DNA of 64,000 nucleotides from NCBI RefSeq assembly GCF_026151205.1, contig NC_087078.1, positions 5,411,675 to 5,475,674 on the forward strand. Direction: 5' to 3'. Below, one piece after another: positions 1 to 8,558 of this stretch; position 1 is the first letter of the stretch; each line of letters begins with the position of its first letter. This DNA is from Bolinopsis microptera. Taxonomy: Eukaryota; Ctenophora; Tentaculata; Lobata; Bolinopsidae. The notes under the pieces were generated by a model. It saw only the letters and a program-made list of their open reading frames with translations. It ran no database searches and was not told where the DNA came from. Position numbers and translations under genes: made by a program.

Positions 1-225
1 CGATTATTTGCAATTATATGCAATTATTTGCGAGTATAAATAATAAAATGTGATTTTAAGAGATAATATACATGATTATATATGTGATTAAATGTGATTA
101 TATGCTATTATATGCTATTATATGCGGTTATATGCTATTATATGCTATTTTATGCAATTATTTTGCAATTATTATATGCGATTATTTGCAATTTTATGCT
201 ATTATATGCTATTATATGCTATTAT
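1..225. repeat. AT-rich short-period satellite, left part
   Basis: Degenerate tandem units of about 9 bases related to ATTATATGC and GATTATTTGC fill this stretch. The same units resume at 4624-4680, after the LTR retrotransposon, so the array is a single tract split by that insertion. No coding potential is visible. Confidence 0.85.
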
Positions 226-230
226 ATGCG
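226..230. repeat. Target-site duplication ATGCG, left copy
   Basis: The five bases ATGCG lie directly left of the left LTR and recur at 4619-4623, directly right of the right LTR. Because the host sequence is itself a repeat containing ATGCG, the match is weaker evidence than in unique DNA, but it fits the usual 5-bp duplication of Ty3/gypsy integrases. Confidence 0.7.
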
Positions 231-349
231 TGAAGTATAAGTAAAACTCTTTGTTCATTTAGACTTAATCACACTGAGGTTAAAACATTCTGAAACATTA
301 TAAACATTAGTATTAAAATAACTGAAACAAATAAACAAGAAATATAACA
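231..349 (-). repeat. 3' LTR of the gypsy-like element (119 bp)
   Basis: Matches 4500-4618 along its whole length as read. The minus-strand ends are TGTTATATTT... and ...ATACTTCA. It follows a purine-rich GGGGAGAT on the minus strand, the expected plus-strand primer site. Confidence 0.92.
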
Positions 350-777
350 ATCTCCCCGAATAAATAAACACAACTACAAAATCAAGATCGAAAAGTGATC
401 CCGTGCGCGTGCGCGCGCAAAGTTTAAAACAGAAGTGCTTACAAAAACTTTGACCTAAGAAGGCGTCCTAGAGTAGACCCTTTCAAAGTGCCAATTTAAA
501 ATGTGCACGGCACAAAATATAAATTACCTTCCTAACACAGGTTCTAAGAATAATGCCGATTTCCCTACTCTGGTAAAAATTCAATTAAACCTCCGACAGG
601 CTAAATATAATAAATACGTCAGTCACGCTCTATTGAACGGAATACAAAACAATCAGAATTCAATTCTAATAAAGAGAAAAACATCTACTTCGGAAATACC
701 CAATTCAGGTGAATATGAAACATGAATGTGAAACATAAGTATGAAACGTAAATATGAAAACCGTGAATATGAAATGT
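350..777 (-). other. 3' non-coding region of the gypsy-like element
   Basis: This lies between the pol stop and the 3' LTR. It contains the polypurine tract (350-358), a GCGCGTGCGCGCGC alternating purine-pyrimidine run near 403-417 and a short tandem of TATGAAACGTAA-like units at 710-770. The plus-strand open frame of 74 codons at 501-725 has no recognisable features and I do not regard it as a gene. Confidence 0.6.
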
Positions 778-2643
778 TTACTGATAGCCAGAGTTACTAG
801 ACGTGCTATCAGGTGATGGATACAACACTGTGGGAGTTCTGTCTCTACCAGATCTACGCAGTCTTATAGGATTGTCAATAGTTTTGGTTACAGCCTCATT
901 ATTACTTTCGTTTTCATTAATCACATTATCTGAAGGCACAATACTGTCATGAACATCGGAAGTCACAATATTGTCAAAAGCATTAGGCCGGGAATCATCA
1001 CCAATAGGAGCTAGGTGTTTATTGGAGACCGTCAGCTCTACCCCTTCTCCAGTTCTGACATGACTGGTGTTAGGATTGACGTCCAGAAGCTCCACTTCTT
1101 CTACGAGAGGATCGTACTTTGATCGATTGGTGTGACGTTTCATTAGTGCTTTAGAGTTATCTGTTAGCCACCCAGGAAGAGAGCTACCAGTTGTTGATTT
1201 ACGAGGAAAATTAAACACACGTTCGTGAGGGGTATCGTTAGTTGCAGTGCAGAGGAGGGACCGTATAGAATGTAAAGCATCAGTAATCACCTGCTCCCAA
1301 AGTTTTAGTGGAAGTTTTCTCGTCCTTAAGGCTAATTGTACAGCCTTCCACACTGTTCCATTGTATTTCTCCACTTGACCGTTTCCTTGGGGATTAAAAC
1401 GTGAAGAACGGCTTGTAGCAATGCCTTTTTCTAGTAGCCATTTCTTGAGTTCTGCAGACATGAACCCACTACCCTGATCGGAGTGAATGAAGGACGGCAT
1501 GCCAAATACTCCAAAGATTGACGTTAGACAGCTTTTGACAGAATCGGTGGAAGTGTCGGTACAGGGAAAAGCAAAGGGGTAGCGAGAATATTCATCTACG
1601 ATAGTGAGGATGAATTTGTTTTTCGTGTTTGTTGGGAGTGGTCCCTTGAAATCCAGGTTCAAACGCTCAAATGGGGCCGTAGCTTTTATAAGATGCTGGG
1701 GCTGTTGAGGTTTAAAATAGCGTGGCTTAACCTCGGCACAATCCCTGCAGGATCTTGTCATTTTCTTAATATCTTCCACAGAGAAAGGAAGATTCCGAGA
1801 GCGAACAAAGTGAGACATACGCGTTACTCCTGGATGGCAAAGCTGATCATGTAAGGCTTTTAGACTAGTGATCGCTGAGCAATGAGGATACACTAATCGA
1901 GATAAAGCATCGGCTGGAAGGTTATCTTTTCCAGGCCTGTGCATAATGTCAAATGCATAAGGCGAAAGCTCAATCCTCCAACGTGTTATTTTATCGTTCT
2001 TAATTTTACCATGGTTTAAGAGACCGAACATGAAGGAAACTGACTGTTGATCCGTGATGACAGTGAATTGGGACCCTAGGAGGTAGTGTTTCCATTTACG
2101 AATTGCCTCCACGATAGCGTAAGCTTCTTTCTCTACTGAGTGATGATTGCGCTCTGATGAGTTAAGAGTTCTGGAAAAGAATGCAATCGGTCGAGTGGAT
2201 TGACAGAGAGTAGCGCCAATTGCATAGTCTGATGCATCCGTTTCTAGAGTAAAAGGAAGATTAGGATCAGGCGTGGCCAGGACAGCTTTGGCAATTTCAG
2301 ATTTTAACAGTTGAAATGCTTTTATCTGTTTGTCATTGAGAGGAAATGAAGTGACATGAGACAGGGGGTGAATCTTGTCTGAAAAGTTCTTGACCCACCT
2401 AGAGTAATGAGCGAACAAGCCAAGTACACTCTTTAGGGATTTGTCATTGTTGGGTGCAGGCATACCCAGGAGAGGTTGTATTCTGTCAGGATCGGGCTTT
2501 ATGGAATTATGACTAACAAGATATCCAAGAAGCTTAATCGAAGTGACCCCGGACACTGTTTTACTATCATTAAATTCAAGATTGTACTTAGCAGCAGCTG
2601 TAAGGAATTCTGCTAGGTTATTATCATGCTCCTCCTTAGTCAT
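778..2643 (-). CDS. Pol, 3' part: RT thumb, RNase H, integrase
   Basis: 621 codons, beginning in frame just after the YVDN catalytic box of the reverse transcriptase. Visible are the RT connection (YLVSHNSIKPDPDRI), an RNase H with the TDAS motif near residue 137 and FFSRTL, an integrase zinc-binding HHCC module (about 266-302: H...H...CRDCAEVK), and the integrase core with NLDFKG (about 331), HSDQG (about 386) and GQVEKYN (about 425), the D, D and E expected of a retroviral-type integrase. The C-terminus is short and has no chromodomain I can see. It is out of frame with the upstream pol segment (offset of one base), so no single polypeptide could be read from this copy. A domain-level call is secure; activity is unlikely without a frame change. 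Confidence 0.92.
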   Translation of the reverse strand: MTKEEHDNNLAEFLTAAAKYNLEFNDSKTVSGVTSIKLLGYLVSHNSIKPDPDRIQPLLGMPAPNNDKSLKSVLGLFAHYSRWVKNFSDKIHPLSHVTSFPLNDKQIKAFQLLKSEIAKAVLATPDPNLPFTLETDASDYAIGATLCQSTRPIAFFSRTLNSSERNHHSVEKEAYAIVEAIRKWKHYLLGSQFTVITDQQSVSFMFGLLNHGKIKNDKITRWRIELSPYAFDIMHRPGKDNLPADALSRLVYPHCSAITSLKALHDQLCHPGVTRMSHFVRSRNLPFSVEDIKKMTRSCRDCAEVKPRYFKPQQPQHLIKATAPFERLNLDFKGPLPTNTKNKFILTIVDEYSRYPFAFPCTDTSTDSVKSCLTSIFGVFGMPSFIHSDQGSGFMSAELKKWLLEKGIATSRSSRFNPQGNGQVEKYNGTVWKAVQLALRTRKLPLKLWEQVITDALHSIRSLLCTATNDTPHERVFNFPRKSTTGSSLPGWLTDNSKALMKRHTNRSKYDPLVEEVELLDVNPNTSHVRTGEGVELTVSNKHLAPIGDDSRPNAFDNIVTSDVHDSIVPSDNVINENESNNEAVTKTIDNPIRLRRSGRDRTPTVLYPSPDSTSSNSGYQ

Positions 2644-2662
2644 GCCTACGATGGTGATATTA

Positions 2663-3565
2663 TCAACATATACGTATACACCAGATTAGGTGTTCTGCAG
2701 CTATGATATCGTTGACAGTTCTTTGAAAGGCAGACACTCCGTTAGTCACCCCGAAAGGGATAAACATGAAACAGTAGAGCTTACCATCAGCTTCGAAAGC
2801 GGTATATTCTTGCTCGTCTTCGGCAATAGGGACCTGGTGGTAAGCAGATGAGAGATCAAGTGTACTGTAGTACTTGCGCTTTGAGATATCTTCTACCATC
2901 TCGTCGATTCGAGGGACTGGATAAGCATCCAATTTAGTAAATCTGTTTATCGTTTGGGAGTAATCGATGACAAGGCGTTTCTTGTGATTCTCATTCCCTT
3001 GGTGGACCAGGACCTGGGCTCTCCATGGAGACTCGCACTCTTTAATGATTCCTGCTTCTAGCAGCTTTTTAACCTCGACTCTGATAAATGTTTTATCAAT
3101 GTTAGAATATCTCCTTGATTTGATACTTATAGGGTGGCTGTCTCCCTCTAATTGTCCAAAGAGCTTAGGTGTTTTGATGAGACAAGCAGCTGCAGATACA
3201 ATAGTAGGAGGTTTGTGGCCTCCAAACTCCAATGTCACGGATTTGTAATCAGAAAGGATATCTAGTCCTATGATCATATCAGCACATAAGTCCTTCATTA
3301 CCACAATCGTTTGATTTGGTAATAATTCACCATTGAAATGAACATCTACTGTACAGTGACCGACAGGATGAGAGATGTGGGATGAAGAGGCCATACTGAC
3401 AGGTGCATGGTCTCCGCGATTAATGTCCCATTGATGCTTCCGGACACTGGCATTACTGAGAAAAGTTGCTGAACTTCCAGAATCTACCAAAGCATCAAGC
3501 TCTCGATCTTCCATTGACAAGGACTCTGGTAATACTCTTGGACAAGCATGGAGGCGAAGCTGCAA
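2663..3565 (-). pseudogene. Pol, 5' part: aspartic protease and RT fingers/palm, frame-broken
   Basis: About 300 codons. Near the start is the retropepsin motif LVDSGSSATF; further on are ADMIIGLDIL, the RT fingers and palm with ..STLDLSSAYHQVPI.. (first catalytic Asp) and FGVTNGVSAFQR. The frame then closes between 2690 and 2663, exactly where the second catalytic box (YVDN) lies in another frame; I call this a one-base-offset mutation (or assembly error) because it falls in the RT core. The segment overlaps gag by about 70 bases and is offset by one base from it, consistent with +1 frameshifting of the kind known in Ty3, but no slippery site was tested. The first codon of the open stretch is TTG, so an independent start is unlikely. 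Confidence 0.88.
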
Positions 3566-4475
3566 GATAATGGTTGTGAAGAGCCGATGATGTCCCGTTT
3601 TGGGATTGAGAGCTACTGTGAGGGACTGCTGATGATGTCATATTCTGAGAGCTACGATATTGATTGTTACGTCGATTCTTGCCGCGGGCACTGCCGCCCC
3701 GAACTTGAGATTGGCGACCGGCTTTGCAGACTTTCTGGAAATGTCCCTGAATTCCACAACCGTTGCAGTTAGAGTTAAAAGCAGGACAGGCCTGTCTGTT
3801 TGTGTGCGGTTTGGGCCCACCGCAGAAATAACAGGAGAATTGAAATGGGGCAGCTGCTACGAAGTTGTCATCATGGTTAGCACACCCTTCTGAATCTGAC
3901 ACTGATTCATTGTTATTAACAATTGCGTTGAGAGATGAACTTTGGTTGACATAAGATTGGGCCTGAACCTTTGCTGCCTCTAGCCCTCTAGCTAAGGAAT
4001 AGATGTCTGACAATGCAGTCTTCTCGCTTTCCAATACCCGTTGACGTATACCAGGAGACTGTAGGCCAGCTATAAATGCCTCTCTTATGGCTTCATTTTG
4101 GTGTGTAGCCTCATTTACTGCACCGAAAACGCAGTCTTTGGCTAAAAATTTGAGTTTTTGGTAATAGGCGTCCACTGTATTGGAGTCTTGCTTGCAAGTG
4201 TTAAGCAGGTGTCGTGCAAAAATGACGTTCCTCTTAGGATTGAAGACACTCTCCAATGCTGCAATTGAGGCTGTGTAATCAGCTGTCTCCGAAATATGAG
4301 CATAGATCTCCGTGCTTACATAGTTTACGAGTAGGTCCTGTTTGTTAGCCTCCGTAATGCTAGTGATTGATCCAATGAACTTCACGAACCTAGCTTTCCA
4401 GTGCTCCCACTCCTTGGAACTGTTGGCAGCAGAGGGGTCGGCGCTAAAAGTCTCAGGACGCAGTAGTTTGTCCAT
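3495..4475 (-). CDS. Gag with two zinc knuckles
   Basis: 326 codons starting with an ATG 24 bases inside the element from the 5' LTR. The N-terminal two thirds resemble retrotransposon capsid (WEHWKARFVKFI..., AFIAGLQSPGIRQRVLE). Two CCHC-like knuckles follow near residues 215-252: CYFCGGPKPHTNRQAC (CX2CX5HX5C) and CNGCGIQGHFQKVC (canonical CX2CX4HX4C). Two tandem knuckles of this type are typical of Mag-like gypsy elements. The Ser/Gln-rich C-terminus overlaps the start of pol in another frame. It would package element RNA and form the particle in the cytoplasm. Confidence 0.92.
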   Translation of the reverse strand: MDKLLRPETFSADPSAANSSKEWEHWKARFVKFIGSITSITEANKQDLLVNYVSTEIYAHISETADYTASIAALESVFNPKRNVIFARHLLNTCKQDSNTVDAYYQKLKFLAKDCVFGAVNEATHQNEAIREAFIAGLQSPGIRQRVLESEKTALSDIYSLARGLEAAKVQAQSYVNQSSSLNAIVNNNESVSDSEGCANHDDNFVAAAPFQFSCYFCGGPKPHTNRQACPAFNSNCNGCGIQGHFQKVCKAGRQSQVRGGSARGKNRRNNQYRSSQNMTSSAVPHSSSQSQNGTSSALHNHYLAASPPCLSKSITRVLVNGRSRA

Positions 4476-4482
4476 AGTTGTT

Positions 4483-4549
4483 ACCTCAGTGTGATTAAAT
4501 GAAGTATAAGTAAAACTCTTTGTTCATTTAGACTTAATCACACTGAGGT
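4483..4549 (-). promoter_or_regulatory. Candidate self-priming primer-binding site with fold-back partner in the 5' LTR
   Basis: Directly downstream of the 5' LTR the minus strand reads TTAATCACACTGAGGT (4498-4483), where a tRNA-complementary site is expected. The LTR contains the perfect 16-nt complement ACCTCAGTGTGATTAA (4549-4534). A TATAAT lies about 20 bases upstream of 4549, so a transcript beginning near 4549 could fold its 5' end back on the primer site. This is the arrangement known for Tf1/sushi-type self-primed elements. No tRNA-like TGG start is present. Confidence 0.75.
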
Positions 4550-4618
4550 TAAAACATTCTGAAACATTATAAACATTAGTATTAAAATAACTGAAACAAA
4601 TAAACAAGAAATATAACA
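4500..4618 (-). repeat. 5' LTR of the gypsy-like element (119 bp)
   Basis: Direct copy of 231-349. On the minus strand it contains TATAAT (4571-4566) as a plausible core promoter, giving U3 of about 69 bases and R-U5 of about 50 bases. Confidence 0.92.
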
Positions 4619-4680
4619 ATGCGATTATATGCGATTATTTTGCGATTATTTGCGATTTTATGCGATTATTGCTATATAAT
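4619..4680. repeat. AT-rich satellite, right part, with target-site duplication ATGCG
   Basis: Continuation of the GATTATATGC/GATTATTTGC array from 1-225, starting with the ATGCG duplication at 4619-4623. Confidence 0.8.
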
Positions 4681-4719
4681 GGTTGTTGCATAGCATTATA
4701 AAACGTTTGTACTGCAGTT

Positions 4720-5145
4720 ATGAATTCTGTAACCTGCTCATTCTGTGACAAGTCTTTTGCCAATAAATATAGTCTGTCCTCACACATTAGTAGGTATCAT
4801 CGAGAGAACCGAGAGTCAGATGAAAGTTTTGCAATTCTACAGCCACTGTCAAAAGCTAACTCAGATGCGACTGATGTCAAAATGGAGGTTCCTGATTTTG
4901 TATGTTCATATGCTGATACAATAGTTTCTGAAGAATCTCAGCAAGGTGGTTCTAACTCTGATGTACCAGGTAGTGGTGATGATGAATTTAGTGGTGTAAC
5001 AAGTAGCGATGATGAGTCCAACAAAGAATATAGTGCTAAAGAGTTAGAATCTGATACTGACTGGCAACACGTAGGCAAGCGGAAAGGAGTACCAATCAAA
5101 AACAACCAAACAAGAAAAAGATATCGAAATTACTTAAATCTATAG
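4720..5145 (+). CDS. Small C2H2 zinc-finger ORF, unidentified
   Basis: 141 codons beginning with ATG; two TATA-like strings (TATATAAT at 4673 and ATTATAAAA near 4696) lie just upstream. Residues 6-27 form one C2H2 finger (CSFCDKSF...HISRYH, CX2CX12HX4H). The middle is strongly acidic and Ser-rich (DVPGSGDDEF, SSDDESNKE), and the C-terminus is basic (KRKG..TRKRYR). The frame stops at 5145 while a neighbouring frame stays open, so the true product may be longer and the copy broken. It sits immediately beside the satellite. It could be a host gene, a retrocopy or a gene of an unrecognised mobile element; I do not recognise the family. Confidence 0.45.
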   Translation: MNSVTCSFCDKSFANKYSLSSHISRYHRENRESDESFAILQPLSKANSDATDVKMEVPDFVCSYADTIVSEESQQGGSNSDVPGSGDDEFSGVTSSDDESNKEYSAKELESDTDWQHVGKRKGVPIKNNQTRKRYRNYLNL

Positions 5146-5418
5146 ACGTCCTGTTACAAAGTAAATTGTGTAAAGAGCAAGACAAATGTTTTGACATGTT
5201 ATTCAGTATTCTCATACATGATGAAAACCGAATTGTTTGTGGACTTGAAGCAGCGTTTCATTGACAACGGAAAAGACATGACAGGTGTTTTAAGTTTGGA
5301 AGAACGAGCTCTATTGGATGCAGTTATCAACACTACAAGTCTATCTGATGTAAACAAACTGATGAACGAAAACACAACTATTGTCGATAAGATTCTCAAA
5401 CTTTATCTGAATAAGTAG
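5146..5418 (+). pseudogene. Frame-shifted continuation of the zinc-finger ORF region
   Basis: After 5145 two other frames look protein-like in turn: one reading SIDVLLQSKLCKEQDKCF... to a TGA near 5247, then one from about 5221 reading MMKTELFVDLKQRF... and ending IVDKILKLYLNK at 5418. The hand-over between frames suggests a single older coding sequence with two indels. A GTAGTTGGTGGAACTAACTAC imperfect hairpin follows at 5416-5437. Function unknown. Confidence 0.35.
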
Positions 5419-5654
5419 TTGGTGGAACTAACTACCTGTACTAGAACCCCATTAACGTACAACTGTTATAGATTGATTTATGTACCCAATCTTACTCTTG
5501 ATGATTTCAATTTATGATTATGGTGATAGCAAAAAAAATTATCAATTAAACGGTAGTTTTATTCGTCTCTTGAAATTCACCAAATTTATAACACGCAAAT
5601 TTAGTAGTTAACAATAGTCAATGGTATGGAGCCTTTGCTACTCCCTAGACTGCA

Positions 5655-5728
5655 GGGTGACAATGGGATTCGATTCGCCCTGAACCTTTTGTGCAGAAGG
5701 CGGATGCTCTAACCACTAGGCTACCCAA
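5655..5728 (-). repeat. tRNA-derived SINE head / tRNA-like remnant
   Basis: The minus strand begins GGGTAGCCTAGTGGTTAGAGC, with a polymerase III A-box-like TAGCCTAGTGG, and further on has GAATCGAATCCC, close to a B box. Spacing fits a tRNA, but the anticodon arm pairs poorly, so a SINE head is more likely than a functional tRNA. Confidence 0.5.
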
Positions 5729-5904
5729 CAGTTGTTATATCTTAAAGGGTGAAAATGTGGTTCAGATACTGTAGCTATTGCTTAAATGTCAGAAAATTGA
5801 TGATAAGACTTGTAATTTCCAGGAGGTCGAGCGATGGTAACCCTACACCACATTTCGTTATGTCACCCTCTGTTTATTTGGAGTGGTGACTGGACCGGGG
5901 TAAA

Positions 5905-6440
5905 TCGTGAAGAATCATTTGACCGGTAATCAAGTGACAGGAGCCTGCTTGGCAACCGTTTAATCAGACTTTAGATTCTTTAGACAGGATTATTGATTTA
6001 TTCATCATGACGTTCTGACAGGTAATCAAGTGACTCTTGTCACGTGACCTCGAGGTTCAAATAACATTCATGTCACGTGATGCTAAAGTTAAACACGTAA
6101 CCAGTGATCAAATAACAGGAACCTGCTTGGCAACCGTTTAATCAGACTTTAGATTCTCTAGTCGGGATTATTAATTTATTCATCATGACGTTCTGACGGG
6201 TAATCAAGTGACTCCTGTCAAGTGATCTCGAGGTTCAAATAACATTCATGTCTCATGATGCTTAAGCTAAACACGTGACCGGTAATCAAGTGACAGGAAC
6301 CTGCTTGGCAACCGTTTAATCAGACTTTAGATCCTTTAGTCGGGATTATTGATTGATTCGTCATGACGTTCTGGCTCCTCATTGGTCAATTATCTTGTCA
6401 CGTGACCTTGACATTTAATTAACGAGCTTGTCACGTGGTT
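5905..6440. repeat. ~178-bp tandem repeat, nearly three copies
   Basis: The string CCGGTAATCAAGTGACAGG and its variants occur at about 5923, 6101 and 6279, a period of 178 bases. Each unit contains GCTTGGCAACCGTTTAATCAG and CATCATGACGTTCTG. The third copy diverges after about 6380. Units carry CACGTG or close variants. Confidence 0.85.
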
Positions 6441-6634
6441 ACATGACATGTGACCCTTGTGACGTGCTGTCACGTGACCTGGGGGCGTGCTGTGAGTGGC
6501 TGGGGGCCACTTGATGGCTGGCCTTCATACATTCCCATCTACTTCTGCACATCGCCGACATTGTAAACATTGTATTGCAATGTCAAATTTTTATTGAATA
6601 TGTTAAAGTTTTTTCATGTCGCACTTTAGTTCGT

Positions 6635-6671
6635 GTCGCACTACAGTACTGGTAGCGTACTGTAGTGCGAC
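6635..6671. repeat. Perfect 15-bp stem-loop
   Basis: GTCGCACTACAGTAC (6635-6649) pairs perfectly with 6657-6671 across a 7-nt loop. It sits in a 190-bp block (6615-6805) of further direct and inverted GTCGCACTA-like words. Confidence 0.85.
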
Positions 6672-6969
6672 AGTGTCGGCCTTGAAAATTCTCTGTCGCA
6701 CTACGGTACGTGTTGCACTACGATCCAGGTAGCGTACTTTAGTGCGACAGTGTCGAACTTGAAGGTTTCGCACTGCCACTAGGGTACGTGTGGCACTACA
6801 GTACGGAAACCAGGGGACCAGGGTCAAGGGTGAGAAGACTCATAATATTAAATAAAGGTTGGAAATGTCTCGTCCGTATATAAAAGAGCAAACAGCAAGT
6901 TTGGCATTGAAATCAGATTTACTTTGGACGATCAGAGTATTATACCCATCAACGGATGGTACCCGTAAT

Positions 6970-7053
6970 TTTACTGGGCGGCGCTCAGCCTGTCTTTCCG
7001 CCGAATCTCTATGATTATGAACATAAATATAATAGCCTGGGGTCCCCAGGTAA
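6970..7053 (+). mobile_element. 84-bp mini-element, copy A, with 8-bp duplication CCCGTAAT
   Basis: The 5' end (TTTACTGGGCGGCGCTCAGC) and the 3' end (GCCTGGGGTCCCCAGGTAA) match copies at 18560-18636 and 38474-38547, while the AT-rich middle differs. It is flanked by CCCGTAAT at 6962-6969 and 7054-7061. It is non-coding. See the linked finding for proof of mobility in the other copies. Confidence 0.85.
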
Positions 7054-7212
7054 CCCGTAATAAAAATGGTTAATATTTCTTTTAATTGTTCATGTTTCAG
7101 AAATTAGAACCGGCAACGAGACGCATCTCATTTTCAGCATGTTATAAACATTTAAGTGTAAGTTCATATGCTCTGTTATGTGTTGAGTTCAGCTTTTATG
7201 GTTAAGGTTATC

Positions 7213-7276
7213 TAGGCTAGCTTCAAGCTTGCTGGTCTCTTGCTCGCTTCTCAGCAAGAAAGACTAGCAAGCTAGG
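7213..7276. repeat. Long imperfect hairpin
   Basis: AGCTTGCTGGTCTCTTGCT (7226-7244) pairs with 7253-7273 around an 8-nt loop, with one bulge. The pairing extends outward through CTAG/CTAG. Confidence 0.75.
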
Positions 7277-7469
7277 TAACTATAAACTTAAACCGTATTA
7301 CTCCAAACTCTGACCATAAACAGTAGAATTTGCTGTTTGCGTTTAACTGGTATTTAACGTGTCCAAAATAGCAGTGTTTTTGTTAATCAACAATAACAAA
7401 TAATGAAATTAACCATGAGGGAAGCAATTTTTTATGTCATGGAGTGATCTGGAATGAGCCGACCTTATT

Positions 7470-8021
7470 ACGTAAATGTGGCATTGTGGCACTTGTGGCA
7501 CTATATCATGTGGCACTTGCTGCACTCACATGTGGCACTTGCGACACTAACATATGTAACATGTGGCACATGTAGTTGACCGATGATCACAATAGTAATA
7601 CAATCATGTCATTTGTAATTCGTAATCGTATGTAATTATGGTTCATATATATGATAAGAACACTGATCAATTCAAGCTTAACAAGCCAAATTATGATATC
7701 AATCATTAAACAAATTGATATCGTCTTGAGCGTTATTTATGATTGCTGATCGCAGTATGAATCGGGCAGAATTATATTTCACGATAATACCGTAAAAATC
7801 AATTTTAAAACTTAAAGTTGAAGTAGCAACCAGTTCAGTTGACGATTCTTGCAAAAAAAAGCAGTACTCTACCTAACTATGTAGCATATTGGAGCCACAA
7901 GTGCCACATGTGAGTGCCACTAGTGCCGCATGCTGCATATGATAGTGTCGCAAGTGCCACATGTGAGTGCCGCAAGTGCCACATGATAGTGCCACAAGTG
8001 CCACAGTGTCACATTTACGTT
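7470..8021. mobile_element. Fold-back element with GTGGCAC-repeat arms
   Basis: The left arm (7470-7567) and right arm (about 7880-8021) are inverted copies made of GTGGCACTTG/TCACATGTGGCAC words, both ending ACGTAAATGTG outermost. About 310 bp of AT-rich unique sequence lies between them. No ORF. It has the structure of a fold-back/MITE; no clear target duplication was seen. Confidence 0.7.
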
Positions 8022-8417
8022 ATCAGGTTGTCTGCCTGAAAAGGAATCAGTAGATAGAGTTCCTTATAATCACTGACTACGACAGGGAGCTGAAGACAGA
8101 TCTGGGAGGGTCTGGGTACAATTTATCATATTGCTATAATATCATCTGCACACTTATACTTAGTTTTAAACTAATTACAACACTTCAAATCCATTACATT
8201 TATTGAGAATATGAGTATGAAGTAGTTATGTCGATACGTTATTCAACTATTTATTTCTATTAGAATCTGTCTTCACTAAGTCTATTAAGAGACAATCAGA
8301 AAGTTGAATCATTTATCAAAACATTTTTATACATCACAAAACCTCCGACTTGATTTACAACTTAACTTCACAAACACTTATCATATAATACAAACTAACT
8401 CTGTATCATACTTCAAT
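8022..8417. other. AT-rich sequence without recognised features
   Basis: No open frame, repeat or RNA-like element that I can support. Confidence 0.5.
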
Positions 8418-8558
8418 TCAAGGCAACATTAGCGTCCGTGAAATTGAATTGATCTCTTCATCTGCCGTATTACTTTGGAATATTGCCGGTCTCCGCTTCA
8501 AACATAAATGTATGATATTCAATAGACGCCGCTCTGCAAACGTCACCTTATCACCTAC
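8418..8558 (-). CDS. Possible terminal exon of an unidentified minus-strand gene
   Basis: Directly after a splice-acceptor-like CTGTTTCAG (minus strand) the frame is open for 46 codons, VGDKVTFAERRLLNIIHL... ending ISRTLMLP and TGA. The sequence is protein-like in composition. It joins in phase 0 to the donor at 9520/9519 of the next exon-like block. I do not recognise the family. Confidence 0.4.
   Translation of the reverse strand, partial: VGDKVTFAERRLLNIIHLCLKRRPAIFQSNTADEEINSISRTLMLP

Larger units (their letters stand above)
231..4618 (-). mobile_element. Ty3/gypsy-like LTR retrotransposon, nearly complete
   Basis: A 4.4-kb element on the minus strand. It has two 119-bp direct LTRs (231-349 and 4500-4618) with TG...CA ends, a polypurine tract (GGGGAGAT read on the minus strand) next to the 3' LTR, a gag ORF, a pol region in the order protease, reverse transcriptase, RNase H, integrase, and a 5-bp duplication ATGCG. 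Domain order with integrase last is the Ty3/gypsy arrangement. The LTRs appear identical, so the insertion is young, yet pol has a frame break inside the reverse transcriptase. The very short LTRs, the two CCHC-type knuckles in Gag and the self-complementary leader recall the Mag, sushi and Tf1 kinds of elements; that clade assignment is inference. Confidence 0.92.

Noticed and set aside
1-230. CRISPR-like direct repeats
   Set aside because: Short degenerate tandem units without spacers in a eukaryotic context; an ordinary satellite. The same applies to the 128-, 178- and 230-bp arrays.
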